Shown here one piece after another: positions 7,825-15,637 of a stretch of DNA of 64,000 nucleotides. The stretch comes from Nostocoides sp. (GTDB taxonomy: Bacteria > Actinomycetota > Actinomycetes > Actinomycetales > Dermatophilaceae): NCBI GenBank assembly GCA_016702415.1, contig JADJEA010000011.1, positions 91,262 through 155,261 of the forward strand. The letters run 5' to 3'. The translations under genes and the position numbers were made by a program. The notes under the pieces were generated by a model, which was given only the letters and a program-made list of their open reading frames with translations, was not told the origin of the DNA and did not search any database. The number at the start of each line of letters is the position of its first letter. The stretch's first letter is position 1.

Positions 7825-9942
7825 TCAGCGCAGCCAGCGGGCGATCCGGCGCGGGGCGGGTGAACGGGTCAGCTGCTCCAGGGTGACGAGGGAGCCGTCC
7901 GGCCCCGAGAGGGGGAGGCACCAGTTCGGGTACTCCTTATCCGTCCCGGGCTGATTGATCGCGCGCCGGTCGCCGACGAGATCGGGAACGGAGACGCCGA
8001 GCAACCGGGCTGGCGACAACGCGAGATAGCGATGCATCGACTCGACGAACTCCGCGACGTCCCCGGGGTCTGCCGGCAGTCCGTGGGCGGCGAGGGCACC
8101 GGCGATCTTGGCGATCGCCATACGCTCCGACTCCCGCTCCACCTCCACCGGCCTGGTCAGCAGGCCGAGCTGCTCGCGCAGGGCGACGTGGGCGAGCTCG
8201 AGATAGCCAGCAGTCGGCGGGAGGTCGTGCGTGGTGACACTGGCCAGGCACAGCTCGCGATAGTCCTGTGGCGGCAAGGGGGAGTCGTCGCGCCATTCGA
8301 ACCAGAGGATCGAGGTGCCGAGGATGCCGCGCTCCCGCATGAAGTCGCGGGCGAAGGGCTGCACCACTCCGAGGTCTTCGCCGATGACCACCGCGCCGGC
8401 TCGGTGAGCCTCCAAGCAGAGGATGCCGATCAGGGCCTCGTGGTCGTAGGTGACATAGGTGCCCTCGCGCGCGGTGCCGCCGTCCGGAACCCACCAGAGC
8501 CGGAACAGGCCGATGATGTGGTCGACCCGGATGCCGCCGGAGTCGCGCAGGACCGTGCGCAGCATGTCGCGGTATGGCGCGTAGCCGAGTTCGGCGAGCC
8601 GGTCGGGCCGCCACGGGGGCTGGCTCCAGTTCTGGCCGAGTTGGTTGAACTGATCCGGCGGAGCCCCGACGCTGATCCCGCGAGCCAGGGCATCGGCCAG
8701 GCCCCACGCGTCGGCACCTTCGGGGTGGACGCCGACCGCGAGGTCGTGAATGATCCCGACGCTCATGCCGGCCTCGCGCGCCAGCCGCTGGGTCGCGGCG
8801 AGTTGCTCCTCGACGACCCACTGGAGCCACCGATAGAAATCGATGTCGTCGGCGTGTTCCTCGCGGAAGTCGGCGACGGCGGGGGAGTCGGGCCGGTGCA
8901 GGGGCTCGGGCCAGGCACTCCAGGGCTGACCGTGGACATCGGCCAGGGCGCACCAGGTCGCGAAGTCGACAAGTCCCTGGCCTTCGCGCTCGCAGAATCC
9001 CTCGAAGGCGCGCTGCCGGCGGGCACTTCGCGCAGTGGCGAAGACGATGCGCAGGGCTTGCCTCTTGACGGCCCACGCGGCATCGCGATCGATCCGATCG
9101 GCGCCATTGAGCGTCTGCGCCCGCGTTGCCAGGGCGGCGATGTCGGCGCGGGCCGCAGCCGGGAGATAGGCCACCTCGGGGATGTCCTCGACCCGGACAT
9201 AGAGCGGGTTGACGAAGCGGCGCGTCGTCGGCAGATAGGGCGAGGCCTCCATCGGCGCGGTCGTTTGCGCGGCGTGGAGGGGGTTGACCAGGACCCAGTC
9301 GGCACCGAGGTCGGCGGCACCCCAGGTCGCCAGGTCGGCGAGGTCGGCCAGGTCGCCGACGCCATAGGAATTGGCCGAGCGCAACTGGTAGACCTGGGTC
9401 ATCAGTCCCCACGCCCGGCGGTGGGCCACGGCCGGGGGCAGTTCGAGCCGCTGCGGAGTGACAACGAGGGTGGCCGTGGTGGTGTGTTCCTGACCCGGGG
9501 CACCGACGATCGCGCGGAGGCTGTGCCAGCCCAACGGGAGGTTCGGGGGCAGTTCAAAGGTCGCTTCCCCCGTCTCGACTCCGTCGACGATCCGCGGGGG
9601 GACCCAGTTGTCCACCTGCCGCGCGGCGACGACCTCGCCGTCCTCGAGGACGATCTCGAGCCGAACCTCCTGCCCGTGCGGGACGTGCACCGGCATCCAC
9701 GGCGTCCATGACTCCCGGGCCACGACGCAGGGCGGCAGCGTCCGCCGCCACGAGCGGAGCCACAGGTCGGAGCAGGCCTGCGCGGTGGCCTGCGGGGTCG
9801 AGACATCGACCCCGAGCGCGGTCAAGACAGCGCCGATCGTCTCCGCCGACACGGTCGTATGCTGCCCCTGCCAGTCCCAGTACTCCGTCGCCACCCCGTA
9901 GGCGGTGGCCAGGGCGGCGAGGTCGGCGGACGGGACGGTCAT
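7825..9942 (-). CDS. malQ: 4-alpha-glucanotransferase (amylomaltase)
   Basis: This 705-residue GH77 enzyme transfers alpha-1,4-glucan segments between maltodextrins. Catalytic signatures are visible: RVDHIIGLFRLWW (nucleophile Asp), VIGEDLGVV (acid/base Glu) and SVTTHDLPPTAGY (third acidic residue). An N-terminal beta-sandwich domain (about residues 1-150), common in actinobacterial MalQ, precedes the barrel. The frame is open far upstream, but ATG at 9940-9942 (MTVPSADLAALA) has CAGGAG about 9 nt before it and matches the family start. Confidence 0.93.
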   Translation of the reverse strand: MTVPSADLAALATAYGVATEYWDWQGQHTTVSAETIGAVLTALGVDVSTPQATAQACSDLWLRSWRRTLPPCVVARESWTPWMPVHVPHGQEVRLEIVLEDGEVVAARQVDNWVPPRIVDGVETGEATFELPPNLPLGWHSLRAIVGAPGQEHTTTATLVVTPQRLELPPAVAHRRAWGLMTQVYQLRSANSYGVGDLADLADLATWGAADLGADWVLVNPLHAAQTTAPMEASPYLPTTRRFVNPLYVRVEDIPEVAYLPAAARADIAALATRAQTLNGADRIDRDAAWAVKRQALRIVFATARSARRQRAFEGFCEREGQGLVDFATWCALADVHGQPWSAWPEPLHRPDSPAVADFREEHADDIDFYRWLQWVVEEQLAATQRLAREAGMSVGIIHDLAVGVHPEGADAWGLADALARGISVGAPPDQFNQLGQNWSQPPWRPDRLAELGYAPYRDMLRTVLRDSGGIRVDHIIGLFRLWWVPDGGTAREGTYVTYDHEALIGILCLEAHRAGAVVIGEDLGVVQPFARDFMRERGILGTSILWFEWRDDSPLPPQDYRELCLASVTTHDLPPTAGYLELAHVALREQLGLLTRPVEVERESERMAIAKIAGALAAHGLPADPGDVAEFVESMHRYLALSPARLLGVSVPDLVGDRRAINQPGTDKEYPNWCLPLSGPDGSLVTLEQLTRSPAPRRIARWLR

Positions 9943-10011
9943 CGGGCTCGACTCCTGAATTGCGGCAGCGCGGGAAACGGGGCGCCCCAGTCTGTCACTA
10001 CGGTGAGCGCT

Positions 10012-10647
10012 ATGACGAACCTCACCCCGGGGCCGACAGCCGGGGCGCAGCGAGCCCGGTCCCTCGTCACGGGGGCAGGTTACGACCCGATGCCGTGGGA
10101 CGTGGAGGAGGTGCGGAGGAGGGCGGCGGCATACGGACCGGTGGCGGTGGTCGATCTGGCGGTCGATCTGGCGGCGGTCGATCTGGCGGTGGTCGATCTG
10201 GGGGAGGGCACCGCGGACCTCGGCGGTCTCTTCGACGCGGTCCGGGCCGGACACGCCGTCGTCCTGACTGGACCCGGTCCGGACGACGCGGGGGAGATCC
10301 AGCGCATACTCGGTGCAGGGCGCGGCCGGGGCGCGTCCCTGGAGGAGGTCTGCCGGCAGGCCAGGGAGGCCGGGCTGGACGTGCGTGACTGCGCGCAGTG
10401 GCGCACGGCATACCGCTTCGTCGACGCGGAGGCCGCCGCCGCGCTGGTCCAGGCGTCGTGGTGGTTGCGGCCGGAGATGGTCGACGAGGGGGATCAGGTC
10501 GTGGGGGATCAGGTCGTGGGGGATCAGGTCGTGACTGCCACCCGCGCCCTCGAGAGCGCGGCCGGCACGGGTCCCCTGGTCGCAACCGCCTCCCGGTGGT
10601 ATGCCGTCCTCTCCCGTCCCGCCGCCGACGGCCAGCTCCCGGAATAA
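10012..10647 (+). CDS. hypothetical protein with internal tandem repeats
   Basis: I do not recognise this 211-residue protein with confidence. It begins MTNLTPGPTAGAQ and contains two low-complexity insertions encoded by 15-bp tandem repeats: VDLAVDLAAVDLAVVDLG (about residues 47-64) and GDQVVGDQVVGDQVV (about 160-174). Without them it is a compact alpha/beta protein ending in 'RWYAVLSRP', a tail that could suit a degenerate methyltransferase, but no SAM motif is clear. It is divergent from malQ with a 69-bp gap. Confidence 0.6.
   Translation: MTNLTPGPTAGAQRARSLVTGAGYDPMPWDVEEVRRRAAAYGPVAVVDLAVDLAAVDLAVVDLGEGTADLGGLFDAVRAGHAVVLTGPGPDDAGEIQRILGAGRGRGASLEEVCRQAREAGLDVRDCAQWRTAYRFVDAEAAAALVQASWWLRPEMVDEGDQVVGDQVVGDQVVTATRALESAAGTGPLVATASRWYAVLSRPAADGQLPE
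10150..10203. repeat. in-frame tandem repeat, unit about GTCGATCTGGCGGTG
   Basis: GTCGATCTG starts recur at 10150, 10162, 10177 and 10192, giving spacings of 12, 15 and 15 bp. All spacings are multiples of three, so copy-number change would lengthen or shorten the protein without a frameshift. Confidence 0.8.
10488..10533. repeat. three exact 15-bp tandem repeats (GGGGATCAGGTCGTG)
   Basis: Three consecutive identical 15-bp units encode GDQVV three times near the end of the hypothetical gene. Exact identity points to recent slippage expansion. Confidence 0.85.
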
Positions 10648-10764
10648 GCCCGCCGCCGCCCGGGTTTCGTCCATATCTCGCCCGCCCTCGGGAAAGGGAG
10701 CCCTCACTCCGTGCTGGTCCTGCAACGCCCCGGTGCGCTGTCCCCCGCGTTAGGGTGGTCGGCG

Positions 10765-11421
10765 ATGCCCACACCACCGACCGACGACCTCGTCGTCCCC
10801 GACGTTCCCGACACCGCGGCATACGACACCGCCGATGTGGCGACCGAGACCGCGAGCGAGCGCCGCGAGCGCTTCGAGGCGCTCGCCCTGCCCCTGATCG
10901 ACCAGCTCTACTCTGCTGCCCTGCGGACGACGCGCAATCCGGCGGATGCGGAGGACCTGGTCCAGGAGACCTACGCCAAGGCGTATGCCGCGTTCCACCA
11001 GTTCCGGCCCGGCACCAACCTCAAGGCGTGGATGTATCGCATCCTCACCAACACCTATATCAACAGCTACCGCAAGCGGCAGCGTGAGCCACTGCAGTCC
11101 GATGCCGCCGAGATCGAGGACTACCAACTCGCCGCCGCCGAGTCGCACACCTCCCGCGGCCTGCGCAGCGCGGAGGTCGAGGCCCTCGACCACCTCCCCG
11201 ACTCCGAGGTCAAGCGGGCGTTGCAGCATCTGCCGGAGGAGTTCCGGCTCGCGGTCTATTTCGCCGATGTCGAAGGCTTCGCCTACAAGGAGATCGCGGA
11301 GATCATGGGGACGCCGATCGGCACCGTCATGTCGCGTCTCCACCGGGGCCGCCGCCAACTGCGCGAGCTGCTGTCGACGTATGCCGCCGAGCGCGGCTTC
11401 GCGGTGGAGGAGGGGAAGTGA
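10765..11421 (+). CDS. sigR: RNA polymerase sigma factor, SigR/SigH (ECF) group
   Basis: This 218-residue sigma factor has region 2 (RNPADAEDLVQETYAKAYAAF...TNLKAWMYRILTNTYINSYRKRQREP) and region 4 (LPEEFRLAVYFADVEGFAYKEIAEIMGTPIGTVMSRLHRGRRQLRELL). These match SigR/SigH, which drives disulfide-stress genes. ATG 10765 is preceded by TAGGGT (10751-10756), so the message may be leaderless; an in-frame GTG at 10711 is less likely. The anti-sigma gene overlaps the stop by 4 bp, fixing the pair as one regulatory unit. Confidence 0.93.
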   Translation: MPTPPTDDLVVPDVPDTAAYDTADVATETASERRERFEALALPLIDQLYSAALRTTRNPADAEDLVQETYAKAYAAFHQFRPGTNLKAWMYRILTNTYINSYRKRQREPLQSDAAEIEDYQLAAAESHTSRGLRSAEVEALDHLPDSEVKRALQHLPEEFRLAVYFADVEGFAYKEIAEIMGTPIGTVMSRLHRGRRQLRELLSTYAAERGFAVEEGK

Positions 11422-11681
11422 GCGGCGACGTCAGCGAGGCCGACTGCTCCGAAGCCCTCCACCGGGTCTTCGAATACCTGGACGGCGAGATGGCTACCGA
11501 GGACCACGACAAGATCGCGGCGCACCTCGCGCATTGCGTCGAGTGCTTGCGTCAATACGACATGGACACGATGGTCAAGGCCCTGGTCAAGCGCTCGTGC
11601 CAACCCGAGCCGGCTCCGGCCAGGTTGCGCATGATGGTGGTCCAGTCGATCACCTCGGTCGAGATCCGCTACCAGGACTGA
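11418..11681 (+). CDS. rsrA: zinc-binding anti-sigma factor, RsrA/RshA type
   Basis: This 87-residue ZAS-family protein should bind the adjacent sigma factor in reducing conditions and release it when its cysteines are oxidised. Visible ligands are Cys10, the HxxxCxxC motif (His36, Cys40, Cys43) and a further Cys61. This is the arrangement known for RsrA, in which an oxidation-induced disulfide expels zinc. GTG 11418 overlaps the sigma stop. Confidence 0.92.
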   Translation: MSGDVSEADCSEALHRVFEYLDGEMATEDHDKIAAHLAHCVECLRQYDMDTMVKALVKRSCQPEPAPARLRMMVVQSITSVEIRYQD

Positions 11682-11778
11682 CCCCCAGCCCCTGTTGAGC
11701 CCGGCCCCCGTCGGAGCCGGCCGGGCGCGCCATCCGTTCGCCATCCGCTCGCCCGAGGTGCGGCAACCACGGGGGGAG

Positions 11779-11793
11779 GGATCGGCATACGAC
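11779..11793. repeat. dispersed sequence GGATCGGCATACGAC (second copy at 4366-4380)
   Basis: This 15-bp sequence, preceded in both places by a G-rich run, occurs here between rsrA and its terminator and inside the 5' end of the DppD gene. A truncated relative (GGATCGGCATAC) is at 213-224. It contains the heptamer that is over-represented across the core segments. Confidence 0.6.
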
Positions 11794-11794
11794 A

Positions 11795-11828
11795 AGAGCC
11801 CCCGGCCGGTCACGGCGGCGGGGGCTCT
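11795..11828. terminator. bidirectional hairpin terminator between rsrA and the bL37 gene
   Basis: A perfect 10-bp stem, AGAGCCCCCG (11795-11804) with CGGGGGCTCT (11819-11828), lies between the convergent rsrA and ribosomal protein genes. On the minus strand the stem is followed by TTGTCG. It probably ends both transcripts. Confidence 0.75.
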
Positions 11829-11842
11829 GCCAATCGCGGGTT

Positions 11843-11917
11843 TCAGGCGTTGGGCTTGCGCCCGTGGTTGGCGCCCTTCTTCTTGCGGTCGCGACGCTTG
11901 CGGGCACGCTTGCTCAT
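11843..11917 (-). CDS. 50S ribosomal protein bL37, 24 residues
   Basis: The 24-codon reading frame encodes a very basic peptide running MSKRARKRRDRKKK then GANHGRKPNA. It closely matches the actinobacterial ribosomal protein bL37, first seen in mycobacterial ribosome structures (ANHGxxPNA tail). AAGGAG lies 5 nt before the ATG at 11915-11917; a second ATG just upstream (11918-11920) would sit too close to it. In mycobacteria bL37 likewise neighbours sigH and its anti-sigma factor. Its small size makes it easy to miss in automated annotation. Confidence 0.9.
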   Translation of the reverse strand: MSKRARKRRDRKKKGANHGRKPNA

Positions 11918-12131
11918 CATGGCTCCTTGCCGATCAGGGGAGGCGGCGCCGCCACGGGGGCGCGCCGACAGGTCAACGCCGAGCAGTCTCCCACACCCTT
12001 CCCGGGTACCCGAATCCGCGGCAACAGCGCTGCGTCATCGGGTGGGCGGGGATTTCCCCCAGGGCAGCGTGCGTGGGAGGATTCGGCCAGGGCAATATGC
12101 CCGGCTCCGGGCGCTCCAGAAGGACAAGATA

Positions 12132-12317
12132 ATGAAGCGGTTCCTCGCCACCAGTGTCGGAGTTCTCGTTCCCGTGGTTCTGATCGCCGGCCCCGCCGCG
12201 GCGGGGGGCAATGGCGACGGCGGCCAGACGACGGGCACCCAGAACAGCCAGGGCGCCAATCAGTCGCTGCAACATATCCGCGGCGACAGCTGGGACTGGA
12301 CCGTCCAAGGCCGCTGA
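12132..12317 (+). CDS. small secreted protein, 61 residues
   Basis: ATG 12132 opens a peptide with a clear Sec signal (MKRFLATSVGVLVPVVLIAGPAAAGG; cleavage likely after AAA). This leaves about 38 residues rich in Gly, Gln and Asn, with a C-terminus SWDWTVQGR. No cysteine is present. It lies 12 bp before the HD-domain gene pair. Function unknown; the mature part is too short for family assignment. Confidence 0.65.
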   Translation: MKRFLATSVGVLVPVVLIAGPAAAGGNGDGGQTTGTQNSQGANQSLQHIRGDSWDWTVQGR

Positions 12318-12328
12318 CCGGCGGGTCG

Positions 12329-13388
12329 GTGAGCGCGCCAGCCCCCGCCCCCGCGGCACGCAGCCCCCTGGACCCCCGGTGGGCGCGCCGCACCGACGTG
12401 TTCATCGCGGTGGTCACTGGGACCGGCCGCGGGGACGGCCGTCGCATTTGCCGGGAGCATCATCGGGTTCAGTCGGCTGCCGCGCCGCCGCCTCGTTTTC
12501 AACACGGCGATGCGGACGGCAATGAGCGCCGCCGGCGGGTTCACCTTCGCCGGGTGTGTCCACGCATTCGGCGGTGCGGGCAGCGCCGACAGCCGGCTCG
12601 GGCTGGTCACCTTCGCGCTCGTGGCCGCGGACGTCGTCCAGTGCCTCGCCAATGCCGCCCTGGTCGGCGGGGTTGTCGCGATCTCCCAACGGGTCCAGTG
12701 GCGCGGGCAGGTCGCGGCCCTGCTGACCTCGTCCGGGCTGGGGTATATCGCCCAAGGCGGGGTCGCCCTCCTCCTCTACGTGCTCTGGGTCCCGGCCGGT
12801 CTCGGTCTCGTGGGTGGCCTCGTCTTCACGGCGCCGTCGTTGTGGGCCTCGCGCTGGTCGCTCGCGCAATACGGTCGCCAGGCGCGTGCCCGCGAGGGCA
12901 CGCTGGCGGCCTTGGTGACGGCCATCGAGGTGCGCTCGCCGTCGGCGGCACGGCATACCGCCGCGGTGGCGAACCTGTGCGGTCAACTCGCCGAGGAACT
13001 CGCCCTCCCCGCCGACGAGGTCGACATGGTCAAGACGGCGGGGACCCTTCACGATCTCGACGTGCTCACGGTCGATCAGGGGAGGCACGGGCACGGTCAC
13101 GGGACGGGACTGGCACCGACCCGGGCCATGGGGGAAGTCACCTTCCTGGCCGTGGCTCGCCCGGCGCTGGAGTTTCAACGCGTCCCCTTCGCCGACGGCA
13201 CGCTGCCGAAATCGGCCGCCATCCTCGCCGTGGCCGACGGCTACATCCTGGCCCGGGACGGAGACGGCACCCAGGAGGCGCTGGGGGAGCGGGCGGGGTT
13301 CGCCGCCGTCCGACGCGAGTCCGGCACCCGCTACGACCCGAGTGTCGTCGACGCCTTGGGGCGACTGCTGCGGCGGGCCCGCCCATGA
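12329..13388 (+). CDS. HD-domain membrane protein, degenerate HD-GYP-like, probable frameshift near its start
   Basis: From 12510 the frame encodes several membrane helices, then a cytoplasmic domain with 'RHTAAVANLCGQLAEELALP' and 'GTLHDLDVL', recognisable as an HD metal-phosphohydrolase core. It lacks most canonical HD-GYP motifs. The likely N-terminus (GTG 12329: MSAPAPAPAARSPLDPRWARR TDVFIAVVTG) lies in another frame and joins the downstream frame (GTAVAFAGSIIGFSRL) around the GGGG run at 12431-12434, so a one-base indel is probable. If 12510 is the true start, the protein has 292 residues. The stop overlaps the next HD gene. Confidence 0.65.
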
Positions 13389-14680
13389 TGACCGCGCGGT
13401 TGCGACCCGTCGTCGTCGGCGCTGCCTGCGCGCTCACCGTCGTTGCGTGGGTGCTGTGGTGGCGCAACGGATCCCGAATCGTCGTCGAGGACACGACCTA
13501 TCTGCTGCTCGCCTTCACCGCCGTGACGGTGGGGGAGGTATGGCGCACCTCGCTCAGCACGCGCCCCGTCGCCCCTCTGAGCACCGCGGCGGCCATCGGG
13601 CTCGCCCTGGCGCCGATCGGCGCCGACCAACGACCCCTCCGGGCGGCTCAGGTCCTCGTCGTCGTCGCGGCCGCCATGGCCCTCGGCACGATCTTCCGCA
13701 CCGTCACCGGTCTCGATGTCGGCGTCGTCGACACCGCGGCGCGGCTCGTCGGGGTCGGTGTCACGATCGCGCTCACCCGGGTCCTCACCGTCGGTGGGCT
13801 GCCCCTTCTGACGTGGTGGCAAGCGCCCGGGACGCCCCGCTGGTTGGGGGCGCTTGCGCTCGTCGGTGCCGCAGCCGTGGGGGTCTTCGTCGAACTGGCG
13901 GCGTGGACGGCGACCTCCTGGGATCGGCGCATCCCCATCCGCCGGCTGGTCGAGGAGGACGTCCTCCAAGCGGGGGGACTCGGCTCGGCGATGACGCACG
14001 CCGGCCCGCTCGTCGCTCTGGCGACCCCTGTCGCCGGGCCGGCCGCCCTCCCGATCGTGTTGTTTCCCCTGGCCGTCTCGATGATCGCCCTTCGGCGGAA
14101 GGCGGCGACGGAGGCGACCTATCGCGAGACGGTCATCGCCCTGTCACGGCTGACCGACGACACCGGCCACACCTGTCCCGGTCATGCTCGCCGGGTGGCC
14201 GACCTGGCGATGACCATTGCCCGCGTCCTCGAACAACCGGAACGCGACGTCGCGCGCCTCGAAGAGGCGGCCCTCCTCCATGACGTCGGCCAGGTGACCC
14301 TCCCGATCCCCATCCCGGGCGGCGCGACCGTCCTGGTCGATCCCGACAGCCAGCGCCGGATCGCCGCCGACAGCGTCCGCATCCTCCACCAGGCGGGTGT
14401 GTCCGAGCCGGTCGGGCGCACGATCGAGGCCAGCGTGCAGCCATTTCGCGTCATGCGCGAACTCGGGGAGACCATCCCCCTCGCGGCGCGCATCCTCAAG
14501 GTCGCCAATGCGTATGACGACCTCACCGGTGGCGCCACCGCGTCGGGTCGCCGGGCCGACGCCCTCGAGCGGATCAACCTCGGACTCGGTTATGAGTACG
14601 ACCCTGTGTGCGTCGGTGCCCTCGCGGAGGCAACGAAAACGCCCCCCACCAGCGGCGGGGGGCGCCTCGGCGACCGCTGA
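13385..14680 (+). CDS. HD-domain membrane protein, HD-GYP-like phosphohydrolase
   Basis: This 431-residue protein has about seven predicted membrane helices in residues 10-240 followed by an HD domain: 'HARRVADLAMTIARVLEQ', 'ALLHDVGQVTLP' (metal-binding His-Asp) and 'LAARILKVANAYDDLTGG'. This suits the actinobacterial HD-GYP-like family, whose known members hydrolyse cyclic dinucleotides; the substrate here is unproven. ATG 13385 overlaps the upstream stop, so the two HD proteins are cotranslated and may act together. The last codons also form the sodN terminator. Confidence 0.8.
   Translation: MMTARLRPVVVGAACALTVVAWVLWWRNGSRIVVEDTTYLLLAFTAVTVGEVWRTSLSTRPVAPLSTAAAIGLALAPIGADQRPLRAAQVLVVVAAAMALGTIFRTVTGLDVGVVDTAARLVGVGVTIALTRVLTVGGLPLLTWWQAPGTPRWLGALALVGAAAVGVFVELAAWTATSWDRRIPIRRLVEEDVLQAGGLGSAMTHAGPLVALATPVAGPAALPIVLFPLAVSMIALRRKAATEATYRETVIALSRLTDDTGHTCPGHARRVADLAMTIARVLEQPERDVARLEEAALLHDVGQVTLPIPIPGGATVLVDPDSQRRIAADSVRILHQAGVSEPVGRTIEASVQPFRVMRELGETIPLAARILKVANAYDDLTGGATASGRRADALERINLGLGYEYDPVCVGALAEATKTPPTSGGGRLGDR
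14640..14664 (-). terminator. rho-independent terminator of sodN, inside the 3' end of the HD gene
   Basis: CGCCCCCC (14640-14647) pairs exactly with GGGGGGCG (14657-14664) around a 9-nt loop. On the minus strand the stem is followed by a T-rich tail (GTTTTCGTT). It serves the minus-strand sodN gene while lying within the coding end of the convergent gene. Confidence 0.75.
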
Positions 14681-14685
14681 CGTCG

Positions 14686-15081
14686 TCAGGCCTTCTTGGT
14701 CTCCTTGAAGATTGCGTCGATCTCGTCGATCTTCGCCAGGAGGTCGTCGGCCTTTGCCTCATCGAACGAGCCCTTGGTGCCGGCCGTGCCGGCGAGCTTG
14801 GTCGCGTCGTTGATCAGGGTGTGCAGCGTCGGGTACTTCTCGAAGTGCGGCGCCTTGAAGTAGTCCGTCCAAAGGATCCAGAGGTGCTCCTTGACCAACT
14901 GGGAGCGCTGCTCCTTGATCAGGGCGGCCCGGGTGCGGAAGTCGGGGTCGTCGTTGTCGGCCACCTTCTTGCAGATGGCCTTGATCGACTCGGCCTCGAT
15001 GCGGGCCTGGGCCGGGTCGTAAACACCGCACGGCAGGTCGCAGTGGGCGCTGACCGTGCGGACGAGCAGACGTCGGAACAT
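14686..15081 (-). CDS. sodN: nickel superoxide dismutase precursor
   Basis: This 131-residue protein carries the nickel hook HCDLPCGVYDP immediately after a 12-residue propeptide (MFRRLLVRTVSA). Cleavage before His13 creates the N-terminal amine, His and Cys ligands (His13, Cys14, Cys18) that bind nickel and dismutate superoxide in the cytoplasm. The C-terminal helical bundle (SFDEAKADDLLAKIDEIDAIF) is of normal length. Its maturation peptidase gene lies 52 bp upstream on the same strand. Confidence 0.96.
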   Translation of the reverse strand: MFRRLLVRTVSAHCDLPCGVYDPAQARIEAESIKAICKKVADNDDPDFRTRAALIKEQRSQLVKEHLWILWTDYFKAPHFEKYPTLHTLINDATKLAGTAGTKGSFDEAKADDLLAKIDEIDAIFKETKKA

Positions 15082-15133
15082 GTCAATCCTTTCTCGGGGG
15101 CGTCCTGACCCTCGTGGGGGTCTCGCGTCCAAC

Positions 15134-15490
15134 CTATCCCGGTATGCCGCGCCCCGGCCTCCCCGGGCGCGGCCAGATCCGCCCGACGACCCGCCCGCGG
15201 ATCGCCTCCGCGGGGACTGAGCCGAACAGCCAACTGTCGGCCCCGGTCCGAGGATTGTCCCGCTCCAGCCACCAGCGCGTCGGATCGGAGGGGTCAGGGC
15301 CGGTGAGTCTCTTGACGGCCAGTGGGCGCTCGGTCCCGTCCGCCGTGGGGGGCAGGTCGGCCACGACCAGGGTCTGCGGGCGGGGCGGCACGGCATACAT
15401 CACGAGGAGGAGGTCCCCGGGGGCGAGCGTCGGCGACATGGACTCACCAGACACCCTCACCAGACCCGGGTACGGCGGGAGGTGGACCAC
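15134..15490 (-). CDS. sodX: nickel superoxide dismutase maturation protease, SodX type
   Basis: This 118-residue S26 (signal-peptidase-like) enzyme has the serine motif SGESMSPTLAPGD and the lysine motif ERPLAVKRL. It lacks a membrane anchor, as expected for the cytoplasmic peptidase that trims the SodN propeptide. GTG 15488-15490 is the likely start. It precedes sodN in the same direction, so the substrate and its processing enzyme are probably one transcription unit. Confidence 0.9.
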   Translation of the reverse strand: MVHLPPYPGLVRVSGESMSPTLAPGDLLLVMYAVPPRPQTLVVADLPPTADGTERPLAVKRLTGPDPSDPTRWWLERDNPRTGADSWLFGSVPAEAIRGRVVGRIWPRPGRPGRGIPG

Positions 15491-15637
15491 GGTGAGACCA
15501 TAGTCCTGGAATCCCCAAGCAAGGGGCCCTCACGATCACGTCGGCCAGAGGGCGTGCCCACGCCGCAGTGCTGACCTAGACTGTCCTGGCCCGACTACGG
15601 GTCCCACCCAGCACCGAATTCCGCGGGAGATTGCACC

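Noticed and set aside
10150..10533. CRISPR array
   Set aside because: The repeats are direct 12-15 bp tandem units without spacers, lie within a coding frame, and no cas genes exist in the window.
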